NCBI GenBank assembly: GCA_965660165.1
Contig: CBFHYU010000026.1
Coordinates: 1 to 26,780 of the forward strand
Reading direction: 5' to 3'
From: WTJO01 sp965660165
Lineage (GTDB): Bacteria > Pseudomonadota > Alphaproteobacteria > Puniceispirillales > Puniceispirillaceae
Length of the DNA stretch: 26,780 bases
A program made the position numbers and the translations under genes. The notes below the pieces were generated by a model. It was not told the DNA's origin. It made no database searches and was given only the letters and a program-made list of their open reading frames with translations. Numbering within the stretch: position 1 is the first letter of the stretch; the number at the start of each line of letters is the position of its first letter. Positions 8,853 to 17,507 of the stretch are shown here, one piece after another.

Positions 8853-9869
8853 CTATTCATTTGTGTTTAATAGCATTGTTACTTCATCACAGATAACGCT
8901 AACAGGCAAATCACTTATTGTCTGACCAACGCCAGGATATACAGGCCTAGATTGAGATCTGTATGTCAGCCTGTCAGATTCTTTATTGAACAGAGTTACT
9001 GATTTCAAATCGCAATTTAACGCCAGATTAGCAGTAAAGCTATCAACCCCAAGATATAGATCAGCCATGTGATACAGTGCAATATCCTGTCTGATATCTG
9101 AATAATCATCAAAATTATGGATAATTTGGCCTGTTTTTCCTGCCCATTTCTGAGCGAGCTGTCTATGCAAATCTGCGGCATCAGCACCTGCGTTCAAAAA
9201 GATTGTTCCGCCCTGTTTGGCAAATAACTGCTCAAAACACCTTAGCGCATGATCCATAGGCCAGCGCCGTGTGTCATCCTGAGCAAATAAATTACAAATT
9301 ATCCACGGGCGCGGCAAATGCTGATAGCGCGCTGTAATCTGTTCCAGACATTCTGTGTGCGGCACTATTGGGGTAATATCTGAGATGATTTGATAGCGCC
9401 CTGCCCCAAATATAGCGTCAAGATAGCTATCAATCGCAGCAATAAAAGGCCTATGCCCCCATACAGCGCGTCGCTCTCCGCCTGATGCAATTAAAAGAGG
9501 CTGGCTTAACATAAGCCTATCTGCAAGATTACTAGCCAGCCCAATACGGTGAGGTATGCCTGCCATCAAACATGCCAGCTTGAAGCTGGAAGATTTATGC
9601 AAAATATAGGCATGGCTATAATCTTGTTGAGCAAGGCGTCTTACAAACCCCCAAAAGGCTGAAAACTGGCTAAGATGACGGGCGGCAGAAAGATCAATGA
9701 TATCTCCAGCCCAACGGCAATCTTTGGTGATGTTTGACATGATTTTAGGGTGCAGACAGGCAATATCTATCTGCATGCGGGCATCAAGCTGAGCCAATGC
9801 TTGCATCTGGGTAAAATGATATAGCTGATCACCAATACCGCCACAGATAAATGCCACTGATTTGCCCAT
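8853..9869 (-). CDS. Glycosyltransferase family 9-like (heptosyltransferase-type) protein
   Basis: A 338-residue protein resembling ADP-heptose:LPS heptosyltransferases and related GT9 enzymes. The N-terminal Rossmann half opens with VAFICGGIGDQLYHFTQMQAL, a variant of the family's R-x-x-x-G-D glycine loop. The C-terminal nucleotide-sugar domain has the characteristic GVDSFTANLALN from residue 274 (usual form G-x-D-S-G-x-x-H-x-A); here the His is replaced by Asn. Loss of that His and weak overall similarity make the exact sugar donor uncertain. A good ribosome-binding site (AAGGAGAGG) sits just before the ATG. It is divergent from the DUF6165 gene, a family I associate with glycan-related neighbourhoods. 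Confidence 0.7.
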   Translation of the reverse strand: MGKSVAFICGGIGDQLYHFTQMQALAQLDARMQIDIACLHPKIMSNITKDCRWAGDIIDLSAARHLSQFSAFWGFVRRLAQQDYSHAYILHKSSSFKLACLMAGIPHRIGLASNLADRLMLSQPLLIASGGERRAVWGHRPFIAAIDSYLDAIFGAGRYQIISDITPIVPHTECLEQITARYQHLPRPWIICNLFAQDDTRRWPMDHALRCFEQLFAKQGGTIFLNAGADAADLHRQLAQKWAGKTGQIIHNFDDYSDIRQDIALYHMADLYLGVDSFTANLALNCDLKSVTLFNKESDRLTYRSQSRPVYPGVGQTISDLPVSVICDEVTMLLNTNE

Positions 9870-10054
9870 TACCTCTCCTTAATGCCTATCCTTGCCGCAA
9901 GCTTACTATATAAAGTTGTCCGACAGGTGCAATCAAGCCTTGTTGCAAATTTCATCATCGGCAGATGCAAATAAGTGATATATTTTCACCGCCAAAATTG
10001 GTATCAGTATTCTGATTATTAGCATGTTACCCGCACGGGAAGGATTGTTTCATC

Positions 10055-10444
10055 ATGGCGATATCTGTATCTGTTTCAGTTGGCGAGGCTATGGATAAGC
10101 TTACCATTCTTGAAATTAAATCCGAGCGCATTGATAATGCCGAGAAGCTAAAAAATATTCACAACGAAATTGCTGCCCTGAAACCTGTTTGCTCAACAAC
10201 AGAACTGACCAGCCCCGAAGTTCAAAAGCTGGTTGCTGCGCTTAAATCTGTGAATGAAGCCTTATGGGAAATTGAAGACAAAATCAGAGATAAAGAAGCG
10301 GCAAAAGCGTTTGATGAGGAATTTATCGCACTTGCCAGAAGCGTGTATGTTACGAATGATAAACGTGCAGATTTGAAAAAACAGATCAATTTAGCAACTG
10401 GTTCTGCGCTGGTTGAAGAAAAATCTTACCAAGATTATAGCTAG
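10055..10444 (+). CDS. DUF6165 family protein
   Basis: A 129-residue, highly charged soluble protein. The segments VGEAMDKLTILEIKSERI near the N-terminus, LWEIEDKIRDKEAAKAFDEE in the middle and VEEKSYQDY at the end match the conserved blocks of DUF6165. The predicted structure is almost wholly helical, including a probable coiled coil at about residues 12-45. Function is unknown; from memory, relatives often occur beside glycosyltransferases, and here a GT9-like gene is divergently transcribed 185 bases away. AAGGA precedes the ATG by about 10 bases. It probably heads an operon with the dehydrogenase (29-base gap) and panC (27-base gap). Confidence 0.75.
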   Translation: MAISVSVSVGEAMDKLTILEIKSERIDNAEKLKNIHNEIAALKPVCSTTELTSPEVQKLVAALKSVNEALWEIEDKIRDKEAAKAFDEEFIALARSVYVTNDKRADLKKQINLATGSALVEEKSYQDYS

Positions 10445-10473
10445 CGACATCTATAAAAAGGGCACAAGCTATT

Positions 10474-11367
10474 ATGACCACATCTAGCAAGAAAATTATT
10501 TCAATGATCGGTGTGGGGCTGATGGGTCATGGCATTGCAAAGCATATTTGCAGTCATGCTGATTATCAGCTTCACTTTCTGGCGCATAGCGGCAATCAGC
10601 CAGTTGACGATCTAATCGGCTTGGGCGCAATTTCGCATGATAATCTGGCAAGTCTGGCGATGCGTGCCGAGATTGTCCTCTTATGTGTTACTGGGGCGAA
10701 TGAAGTGAATGCTATCTTATTTGGCAAGGATGGCATTGCCGATAGTCTGGCAGATGGCACGATTGTCATTGACTGTTCCACTGGCCTGCCAGAACGCACA
10801 AAACAGATAGCTAGCACATTGGCAGAGCGCAATATTCTATTTGCAGATGCGGCGATGACACGCACACCAAAAGAAGCCGAAGAAGGCAGATTAAATCTTA
10901 TCGTAGGTGCAGAAGATAGCCTATATACCGCTATTAAACCATTGCTTAGCTGTTTTTCTGAACATATCACACATGCGGGCGGCGCTGGCTCAGGGCAGAT
11001 GCTAAAGCTTATTCATAATTATGTCTCGCTTGGCTATGCAGGGATTATGGCTGAAGCAGCGGCGACTGCAACTTCTTATGATATTCCTGCTGAACGGCTA
11101 ATTGAAGTGCTTGAGCGTGGCGGCGGCAATTCTGTTGTGCTTGACAGATTTGCGCCCTATCTTCGGGATGGTGATATTTCAAGACTACAATTTAGCCTAT
11201 CAAACGCGGCAAAGGATATTGGCTATTTTATTCAGTCATGTGGCGGGTCTGCTGTATCAAACGCATTGCTAGACCAAATTTGCAAGGCGATTGAGCATAA
11301 GGGAAGCGAGCCGTCTGTGTTGACGCTGACAGATTTTTATGTCACCCAACATTCCGACCCAAAATAG
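10474..11367 (+). CDS. Beta-hydroxyacid dehydrogenase family (3-hydroxyisobutyrate dehydrogenase-like)
   Basis: NAD(P)-dependent oxidoreductase of the beta-hydroxyacid dehydrogenase family, 297 residues. The N-terminal Rossmann motif is IGVGLMGHGIA (residues 12-22). VIDCSTGLPERT (about 98-109) is the substrate-binding block. GSGQMLKLIHN contains the catalytic lysine, Lys178. The usual D-A-P-V-S-G-G motif is replaced by DAAMTRTPKEAEEG at about 125-138, a variant found in a subset of family members, so the substrate cannot be taken to be 3-hydroxyisobutyrate. Its place between DUF6165 and panC suggests cotranscription. A possible tie to pantoate-related metabolism is inference only. Confidence 0.85.
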   Translation: MTTSSKKIISMIGVGLMGHGIAKHICSHADYQLHFLAHSGNQPVDDLIGLGAISHDNLASLAMRAEIVLLCVTGANEVNAILFGKDGIADSLADGTIVIDCSTGLPERTKQIASTLAERNILFADAAMTRTPKEAEEGRLNLIVGAEDSLYTAIKPLLSCFSEHITHAGGAGSGQMLKLIHNYVSLGYAGIMAEAAATATSYDIPAERLIEVLERGGGNSVVLDRFAPYLRDGDISRLQFSLSNAAKDIGYFIQSCGGSAVSNALLDQICKAIEHKGSEPSVLTLTDFYVTQHSDPK

Positions 11368-11394
11368 ATAATCGGTTATTGAGCCTGATACATC

Positions 11395-12228
11395 ATGAAT
11401 CTCATCACCCAGAAAACAGCAATGCAAGAACAGATAGCCAGCTGGAAATCAGCAGGGCTTAAAACTGCGCTTGTACCAACAATGGGCAATTTGCATGATG
11501 GCCATTTGTCACTGGTTGAAACAGCCGCACGCCATGCAGATAAGGTGGTTGTAAGCATCTATGTTAATCCAACCCAATTTGCTGCCCATGAAGATTTTGA
11601 CAGCTATCCCAGAAGTTATAATGCAGATAGCGAAATATTACGCCAGCTTGGATGTTGTGACAGTATTTATAGCCCCAAGATGATGTATTCAGACAGCCAT
11701 GCAACAATGATTGTACCTGAAGGCGCCGCAACAGGGCTTGAAACCGCAAATCGACCGCATTTTTTCACAGGCGTTTCGACCATCGTGATGAAATTATTTC
11801 ATCATGTACCAGCAGATATTGCGGTGTTTGGTGAAAAGGATTTTCAGCAAATATTGGTGGTCAAGCAGATGGTGGCAGACCTTGATGTGCCCATTCAAAT
11901 TATCGCCTCCCCTACCATAAGGGATCATGATGGGCTCGCGCTATCATCTCGCAATAGCTATCTTACTGCGGAACAGCGCAAGATTGCGCCTATACTTCAT
12001 GCTACGCTACGCCAGCTTGGTGATGATATTCACGCTGGCATGCCAATAGACACCGCCATTCAGGCTGGCAAGGAACAGATTTTATCAAGCGGCTTTCATA
12101 GTCTTGACTATCTAAGCTATTGTAACGGGACAGATTTAAGCCCGCTTTCCAGCCTTTCAGAAAATAGTGTATTGCTGGTAGCCGCTACGCTTGGTAGCAC
12201 AAGGCTAATTGATAATTTGCGCCTTTAG
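11395..12228 (+). CDS. panC: Pantothenate synthetase
   Basis: ATP-dependent ligation of pantoate and beta-alanine to give pantothenate, the last step of vitamin B5 synthesis for coenzyme A. At 277 residues it has the usual length. VPTMGNLHDGHLSL (residues 27-40) contains the nucleotide-binding H-x-G-H pair, His34 and His37. YVNPTQF (56-62), VFGEKDFQQ (144-152) and IRDHDGLALSSRN (175-187) are the other signature blocks. It is the last gene of the set starting with DUF6165 and ends only five bases from the stop of the convergent gap gene, leaving no room for a separate terminator. No panB is visible in the window. Confidence 0.95.
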   Translation: MNLITQKTAMQEQIASWKSAGLKTALVPTMGNLHDGHLSLVETAARHADKVVVSIYVNPTQFAAHEDFDSYPRSYNADSEILRQLGCCDSIYSPKMMYSDSHATMIVPEGAATGLETANRPHFFTGVSTIVMKLFHHVPADIAVFGEKDFQQILVVKQMVADLDVPIQIIASPTIRDHDGLALSSRNSYLTAEQRKIAPILHATLRQLGDDIHAGMPIDTAIQAGKEQILSSGFHSLDYLSYCNGTDLSPLSSLSENSVLLVAATLGSTRLIDNLRL

Positions 12229-12233
12229 CCTGC

Positions 12234-13241
12234 CTATTTCATCGCTGACATATGCTGGGCAAGATCAAGCATTCTGTTTGAAAAGCCCCATTCATTATCA
12301 TACCAGCTGAAAATTCTACTCATCCCTGTATCCATCACTTTTGTCTGGTCAAGATGCAGAATTGACGAGGCAGGATGATGATTAAGATCAGATGATACAA
12401 CAGGCCTATCTGTGACAGCCAGCACATCTTTCAATCTGCCGTTAGCGGCGGCTATCATGGCATGATTAATATCTTCGGCAGATGATGGCCGTTCGGATTC
12501 AAACACCAAATCAACAGCAGATACATTAGGGGTAGGCACACGAACAGCAACACCATCAAGCCGCCCTGCCAGATGCGGTAACACCAATGAGATAGCGCGC
12601 GCCGCGCCCGTTGTGGTCGGGATCATGTTAATGGCCGCCGCTCTGGCACGATATAAATCTCTATGCTCACTATCCAGTAATTGCTGGTCGCCTGTATAGG
12701 CATGAATAGTCGTCATAAATCCCTGTTTAATGCCGCATAGCTGGTCTAGCACAGATACTAGCGGCGCCAAACAATTGGTTGTACAAGATGCGTTTGAAAT
12801 AATCTTGTCATCCGCCGCCAGCGTTTCATGGTTAACGCCATAGACGATTGTTTTATCCGCATTAGTGCCTGGTGCAGAAATAACAACTTTTGATGCCCCT
12901 GCGCGAAGATGGGCAGATGCAGTATCAGCAGAGGTAAAGCGGCCAGTGCATTCAAACACAACATCAACACCATACGCCTTATAATCAAGCTGAGAGGGGT
13001 CTGGCTGAGAGTGATAATGTATTTCTTGGCTATCAATAAAAAGGCGGTGATCCTTAGTGCTGATGGTTTTGCCAAGCCTGCCATGCACGCTATCATATTC
13101 AAGCAGATGGGCTGAAGTTGCGATATCTGCAAGGTCATTTATCATCACAATTTCAATATCTGGGCGGCTATTTTCCAGTTGAGCGCGCACCACATTTCTG
13201 CCAATTCGGCCAAAGCCGTTAATTGCAATTCTAAGAGCCAT
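12234..13241 (-). CDS. gap: Type I glyceraldehyde-3-phosphate dehydrogenase
   Basis: Glycolytic/gluconeogenic NAD-dependent oxidation of glyceraldehyde 3-phosphate. The NAD-binding NGFGRIGRN motif is at the N-terminus, and MINDLAD supplies the Asp typical of NAD preference. The catalytic cysteine lies in SNASCTTNC (Cys153 from the start chosen here). WYDNEWGFSNRM near the C-terminus is the usual family block. I place the start at 13241 (MALRIAING) rather than the in-frame ATG two codons earlier, because AAAAGGA lies 7 bases before it but only 1 base before the first ATG. It follows the ROK regulator gene by 17 bases and has no pgk or tkt neighbour, suggesting regulated rather than housekeeping expression. 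Confidence 0.93.
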   Translation of the reverse strand: MALRIAINGFGRIGRNVVRAQLENSRPDIEIVMINDLADIATSAHLLEYDSVHGRLGKTISTKDHRLFIDSQEIHYHSQPDPSQLDYKAYGVDVVFECTGRFTSADTASAHLRAGASKVVISAPGTNADKTIVYGVNHETLAADDKIISNASCTTNCLAPLVSVLDQLCGIKQGFMTTIHAYTGDQQLLDSEHRDLYRARAAAINMIPTTTGAARAISLVLPHLAGRLDGVAVRVPTPNVSAVDLVFESERPSSAEDINHAMIAAANGRLKDVLAVTDRPVVSSDLNHHPASSILHLDQTKVMDTGMSRIFSWYDNEWGFSNRMLDLAQHMSAMK

Positions 13242-13258
13242 ATGCATATCCTTTTGAG

Positions 13259-14509
13259 TTAGTCAGTATTAACCTGAAGCTGAATAGATGAGAGTGAAAA
13301 ATAATGATGCAACGGCAGGATTGCTGCGCCTAGTGGTCTGGCATTCATACCAAGCCTACCCTGCTGAATCTGAGGCAATTCAATACCGTTAAGATCAAAT
13401 GTCTGAAGAGCCGTCTTTATTTTATCAACAAGGCGCGTCATCAGAAAGTCTGGCAGACGCCCATCAATAATTGATATAGGCATATCAAGATAGCATTGCC
13501 CATTTATCACCGCAAAGGCTAGCGCATATGCCGCCTCATCAGCCCAGCTATCAAATAGCGCTAAATGTTTGTCTTCTAATGGCTGATCAGACAGAAAAAT
13601 GTTTTTATCAAAGCCATGTTCTATCGCTTTGGCTTCCAGCCTATGCAATCCAGCGGCAGATACCATTTGGGGCGGCCTATTGCCATCTACAGGCAGAGAT
13701 AGCGGCAATGAGGCTACTGAGGCGGCATGGCCTGAATATCCTTCATAAATGCGCCCATCAAGTGAAACACCGCCGCCAAAAAATGTGCCTACATAATAAT
13801 ATAAACAGCTTAATTGCTGTGTTCTGTGATGCAGAGACATTTCAGCAAGACAGGCGGCTGTTGCGTCATTTATCTTATACACTGGTAGGTCAAATTGCGC
13901 ACTTAACCATGCAATTATATCAATATGTTGCCATTCGCTTAACACCCCTTCAGGCGCATCAATAATACCTTCCCAGCGATGTAGATGGGCGGGCATAGCA
14001 AGCCCCATGCCGACTATTCGTGATTTTTGAATTGGCGTAAGCGCTGAGATTACCTCTCTTACAGCGCCCTCAAGCCAGCTTAAAATCGCGTTGCTATCTG
14101 GATAATCATAATGAAAGCTTTTCATCACAAGCACCTGATAGGTAAAGGACGTAGCGATCACTTGCGAGGTGCGCCGACCCAGCTTTACCCCGATGGATAC
14201 CGCCCCATCTGGATTAAGCCGAAGCGGGATTGATGGCTGGCCTACCTTACCTCTGACCGCATCATCTTTTATCAATAACTGCTCATCAATTAGCCGATTT
14301 GCGATCACAGTAATGGTCTGGGCACTAAGCCCCGTAATCCGTGTTATCTCAGCTTTGCTGACGGCCTCAAGCCTGCGCACCACATCGATGATAAGCTTTT
14401 CATTATAATGCTTTACCCCGCGCTGATTAGACCCTTTGCTAAATTCTGCACCCAGAGCATGATCTGGCGCATCATCAGATTGTTGTGGTTTTTGATTATC
14501 AAAACTCAT
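13259..14509 (-). CDS. ROK family transcriptional regulator
   Basis: A 416-residue regulator with an N-terminal winged helix-turn-helix (about residues 40-85, AEITRITGLSAQTITVIANR) and a C-terminal ROK (sugar-kinase-like) domain. The ATP-phosphate loop, normally D-x-G-G-T, reads GVKLGRR, and the Cys-rich zinc motif (C-x-C-G-x-x-G-C) after the GHAASVASLPL segment is missing. The N-D pair of the kinase active site is retained in YKINDATAACLAE. These changes argue for a sugar-sensing regulator without kinase activity, as in NagC/XylR-type proteins. It is upstream of gap on the same strand and divergent from an aldose 1-epimerase, with a long palindrome in between that is its likely operator. Confidence 0.88.
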   Translation of the reverse strand: MSFDNQKPQQSDDAPDHALGAEFSKGSNQRGVKHYNEKLIIDVVRRLEAVSKAEITRITGLSAQTITVIANRLIDEQLLIKDDAVRGKVGQPSIPLRLNPDGAVSIGVKLGRRTSQVIATSFTYQVLVMKSFHYDYPDSNAILSWLEGAVREVISALTPIQKSRIVGMGLAMPAHLHRWEGIIDAPEGVLSEWQHIDIIAWLSAQFDLPVYKINDATAACLAEMSLHHRTQQLSCLYYYVGTFFGGGVSLDGRIYEGYSGHAASVASLPLSLPVDGNRPPQMVSAAGLHRLEAKAIEHGFDKNIFLSDQPLEDKHLALFDSWADEAAYALAFAVINGQCYLDMPISIIDGRLPDFLMTRLVDKIKTALQTFDLNGIELPQIQQGRLGMNARPLGAAILPLHHYFSLSSIQLQVNTD

Positions 14510-14574
14510 ATCACAGCACTTAGCCAGCAGGTTACAGACTGCCCCATAATAATTCAGACAGATTGGCTAGGTCA

Positions 14575-14601
14575 ATAAATAAATCAGATTGATTTATTTA
14601 T
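14575..14601. promoter_or_regulatory. 27-base palindrome, probable ROK operator
   Basis: ATAAATAAATCA at 14575-14586, spacer GAT, and TGATTTATTTAT at 14590-14601: two perfect 12-base arms. It sits in the 174-base gap between the divergent ROK regulator and aldose 1-epimerase genes, 65 bases from the regulator start and 82 bases from the epimerase start. AT-rich palindromes of this general form are bound by NagC/Mlc-type ROK regulators. One site could control both directions, giving autoregulation of the ROK-gap unit and repression of the epimerase. Confidence 0.6.
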
Positions 14602-14683
14602 AAATTCCCCCGCTTCTGCTTCACTAGCAAAGCATTATTCTATAGGCTGTGCAGTATAACGCTAGACAGAGTTAGCAAAATAT

Positions 14684-15664
14684 ATGGCGCATCAAAAATT
14701 TGAAATAGCGACAATTTCATCTACCCAGCTTCAACTTGAGATAAGCCCGTTTGGTGCCTCTGTTATTGGGCTTAATATTGGCAATCATAACGGGTCTGTC
14801 ATCAGGGCTATTACGCCTAATTTATATCCACACCATGCCCAGCATTTTGGCGCTATTGCAGGGCCTGTCGCCAATAGGCTGAAACAGGGTCGCGCGATAT
14901 GTGATGGCACTATCCTTACGCTTGATAAGAATGAAGCCTTCAAACACACCCTGCATAGCGGCAAGAATGGCATTGGCAGACAATATTGGCAATTAGACAG
15001 CCAGTCAGACCATCAGATAAAATTTACCTTATTCCAGCCAGACCAGATGCTTGGCTTTCCGGGTAATCGGCATTTTAGCTGTACTTACTGTGTTGGTGAA
15101 GATGAGGATAGTAGCTGGCTAGATGTGCGGCTTGAGATGGTGAGTGATGCCCCCACTTTGTGCAATATGGCGTTTCATCCCTATTTTTGTCTAGATGATA
15201 GCGGGGATATTCTAGCGCATAGGCTACAGGTTTTTGCTTCATCCTATCTGCCGACAGATGCAGAAAAACTGCCGACAGGCGATTTGGCTAGCCTAGCAGG
15301 AACTGAGTTTGATTTTCGTACCCTAACCCCGTTGCGCACCCTAGTGGATTCCGCGCTTCTTGATCATAATTTCTGTCTTGATCATCCGCAAGATGGATTA
15401 GCGCCAGCCGCCCGCCTTTCAAGTGATATATCAGGCATTACCATGCAAATTGATACCAACCAGCCAGGCCTGCAGCTCTATTGCCCACACCAGCTAAATC
15501 CAGCGCTAAAAAGCAGAACATTGCCAGAATTTGGAAAATTCCCTGCGATTTGCATCGAACCTCAAAAATGGCCAGATGCGCCAAATCATAGCCATTTCCC
15601 ATCAATAGAAGTGCCAGCAGACCAGCCATATCTCAACTGGTCACGCTTTCGGTTTTTGACATAG
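14684..15664 (+). CDS. Aldose 1-epimerase (galactose mutarotase family)
   Basis: Interconverts alpha and beta anomers of aldoses, 326 residues. TLHSGKNGIGRQYW (His91) and NMAFHPYFCL (His165, the expected catalytic acid) are the two histidine motifs. CIEPQKWPDAPN places the catalytic base at Glu292. The N-terminal FGASVIGLNI and ANRLKQGRA segments also fit the family. It is divergent from the ROK regulator across the palindrome at 14575-14601, so it is probably sugar-regulated. The specific sugar is not readable. A ketodeoxyarabonate dehydratase 1.8 kb away raises arabinose or galactose as candidates. Its stop is 7 bases from that of the convergent aroQ. Confidence 0.88.
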   Translation: MAHQKFEIATISSTQLQLEISPFGASVIGLNIGNHNGSVIRAITPNLYPHHAQHFGAIAGPVANRLKQGRAICDGTILTLDKNEAFKHTLHSGKNGIGRQYWQLDSQSDHQIKFTLFQPDQMLGFPGNRHFSCTYCVGEDEDSSWLDVRLEMVSDAPTLCNMAFHPYFCLDDSGDILAHRLQVFASSYLPTDAEKLPTGDLASLAGTEFDFRTLTPLRTLVDSALLDHNFCLDHPQDGLAPAARLSSDISGITMQIDTNQPGLQLYCPHQLNPALKSRTLPEFGKFPAICIEPQKWPDAPNHSHFPSIEVPADQPYLNWSRFRFLT

Positions 15665-15671
15665 GGAAACC

Positions 15672-16109
15672 CTAACTAAGCAGGCTCAGCACGCGTTGCA
15701 CCGCCAGCTCATATCCCTGCATTCCACAGCCAACAATCACCCCATCAGCCCGCAATGTTACCATAGAGTGATGGCGAAAGGTCTCACGGTGATGGATGTT
15801 TGAGATATGCACCTCAATCACAGGGCCTGAAAACATTTTCAACGCATCCAAAATAGCAATTGAGCTATGTGAATAGGCCGCTGGATTGATGATAATAGCC
15901 TGATGCTGGCTGATAGCATCCTGAATCCAGCCAACCAGCTCGCCTTCGTGATTTGACTGTTTGAAATCAAGCTTTATGCCAGTGCCTGCAAGTAAATCAG
16001 AACAGCGTTTTTCTACATCTGCCAATGTATCAGTACCGTAAATTTCAGGCTCTCTTGTGCCCATCATATTCAGATTAGGGCCGTTTAGGATAAGGATTTT
16101 GCCTGCCAT
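15672..16109 (-). CDS. aroQ: 3-dehydroquinate dehydratase, type II
   Basis: Third step of the shikimate pathway, dehydrating 3-dehydroquinate to 3-dehydroshikimate. It is 145 residues, the normal size for the dodecameric type II enzyme. ILNGPNLNMMGTREPEIYG contains the active-site lid residues Arg19 and Tyr24. NPAAYSHSS has Asn75 and His81, and EVHISNIHHRE has His101, the general acid. All catalytic residues are present. In many proteobacteria aroQ precedes accB-accC, but here it is followed by a convergent epimerase, so it appears to stand alone. The dmdA stop lies 129 bases upstream on the same strand. Confidence 0.95.
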   Translation of the reverse strand: MAGKILILNGPNLNMMGTREPEIYGTDTLADVEKRCSDLLAGTGIKLDFKQSNHEGELVGWIQDAISQHQAIIINPAAYSHSSIAILDALKMFSGPVIEVHISNIHHRETFRHHSMVTLRADGVIVGCGMQGYELAVQRVLSLLS

Positions 16110-16238
16110 GCTATCTCACAATGTCTCTATAATTGATGCGTATTACTGACGCCACATTACCCTGATTATCGAATGATTGCGACTGCTTTTCACCTGTGAG
16201 CCGCGTTATCAACACCTATCAGAAAAAAATTAACCTCT

Positions 16239-17324
16239 TTAGCGCCAGAATTTTGCCTGAATTTCGGCATCTCTGATACCATCTTGAGTGTCTATTTCTA
16301 GTTTTGTGCCAGCATCCCAATGGCTATCTGAGACCATGCCAATCGCAACATTAACCCCGAAATCAGGGCTGAAAATGGCGCTTGTCACTTGACCTACCTG
16401 ACGGCCATCTGCATAGGCTGGCCAAAGCCTGTCACATACTGGTATCTCACCTGAGATTGCGATAGGCCGTATCATTTGTCTGGCAGGACGTGCCAATAAT
16501 GCGGCTTTGCCAAGATAGTCATCAGATGATGTTACAAACTTTCCAAGCCCAGCCTCAAACGGGGTGTTTTCCCGCCGCATATCATTACCATAAGATAGCA
16601 ATCCGCCCTCAATACGTTCAATCAGATTAGGACAGCCAACTTTGACATGTAACGCCTCACCTTCAGACAATAATCTATTCCAAAGCGGCATTGCATAGTC
16701 ATCCCCTTCAACATAAATTTCGAACCCGCCCTGTTTTGAAAAGCCAGACCGCGAAATATGCATTTGCCTACCTTCAAAGCTAAATTTGCCATGACGGAAG
16801 AATGTTAAATCACAGACCGTATCGCCAAAAATCTTTGCCATTAGCGCTTCTGATTTTGGCCCCTGTACAGCAAGCGGTGCGATATCTGCTTCTGCTATCT
16901 CGACATCTAGCGATAATGCATCCGCCACGCCAAGCAAATAGAGCATGAAATCACCATCTGCCAGTGAAATCCAAAAATGGTCAGCTGATATTTTCATGGC
17001 GACAGGGTCATTTAGCATGCCGCCATCACGCCCTATTACAGGCAGATAAAAACACTGATCATCCTGCATTGTTGACAAATCACGGGGGCTGATGCACCGC
17101 ATCAGCTTTTCTGCATTCTGCCCTTTAATGCTGATTTGTCTTTGCACCGCAACATCCCAGATTTGAACATGGCGCTTTAGATGATGATAATCTTCGACGA
17201 AATTATCTATTTGGGCTGCAAGCAACATATGGTTATAGACCGTATAGCTAGTTACACCTGCTGCTTCTACCCCTTGGGTAAAGGGTGTGCGCCTTACGCG
17301 TCTGGAGGGCGTAATAATTGCCAT
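16239..17324 (-). CDS. dmdA: Dimethylsulfoniopropionate demethylase
   Basis: Transfers a methyl group from DMSP to tetrahydrofolate, giving methylmercaptopropionate and 5-methyl-THF, the first step of marine DMSP demethylation. The protein is a GcvT-fold THF enzyme but matches DmdA, as I recall the Ruegeria and SAR11 proteins, far better than glycine cleavage T protein. The diagnostic blocks are PSRRVRRTPF at the N-terminus, YTVYNHMLL, HVQIWDVAVQRQ, ISPRDLSTMQDDQC, FWISLADGD, SKQGGFEIYVEG and LLSYGNDMRRENTPFE. I start at the ATG at 17324 (361 residues), preceded by AAGG 8 bases upstream, rather than at an in-frame GTG three codons earlier. It is divergent from the ketodeoxyarabonate dehydratase gene. 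Confidence 0.92.
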   Translation of the reverse strand: MAIITPSRRVRRTPFTQGVEAAGVTSYTVYNHMLLAAQIDNFVEDYHHLKRHVQIWDVAVQRQISIKGQNAEKLMRCISPRDLSTMQDDQCFYLPVIGRDGGMLNDPVAMKISADHFWISLADGDFMLYLLGVADALSLDVEIAEADIAPLAVQGPKSEALMAKIFGDTVCDLTFFRHGKFSFEGRQMHISRSGFSKQGGFEIYVEGDDYAMPLWNRLLSEGEALHVKVGCPNLIERIEGGLLSYGNDMRRENTPFEAGLGKFVTSSDDYLGKAALLARPARQMIRPIAISGEIPVCDRLWPAYADGRQVGQVTSAIFSPDFGVNVAIGMVSDSHWDAGTKLEIDTQDGIRDAEIQAKFWR

Positions 17325-17507
17325 CTTCGCCACCTTATCTAGTGCTAATAATATGTCTCATATATGGCGGATATTGGGGCAACGCAACCCATTTTAGCTT
17401 TTTAGCGAAATCCGCTAGATAATCAGATGTTTTCTGACTTGATAGGCTAGCTATCGCTAAGATAAGATAATAAAAATCAGAATTGACAATATCTCAAGGA
17501 TAATACT

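Noticed and set aside
13528..13965. 145-codon plus-strand open frame
   Set aside because: Antisense to the ROK regulator, which has clear domains; the translation is His/Gln/Leu-rich with no recognisable fold.
17483..17488. TTGACA as a -35 box for the dehydratase gene
   Set aside because: It is only 20 bases before the GTG start, so the -10 would fall on the start codon; coincidence is more likely.
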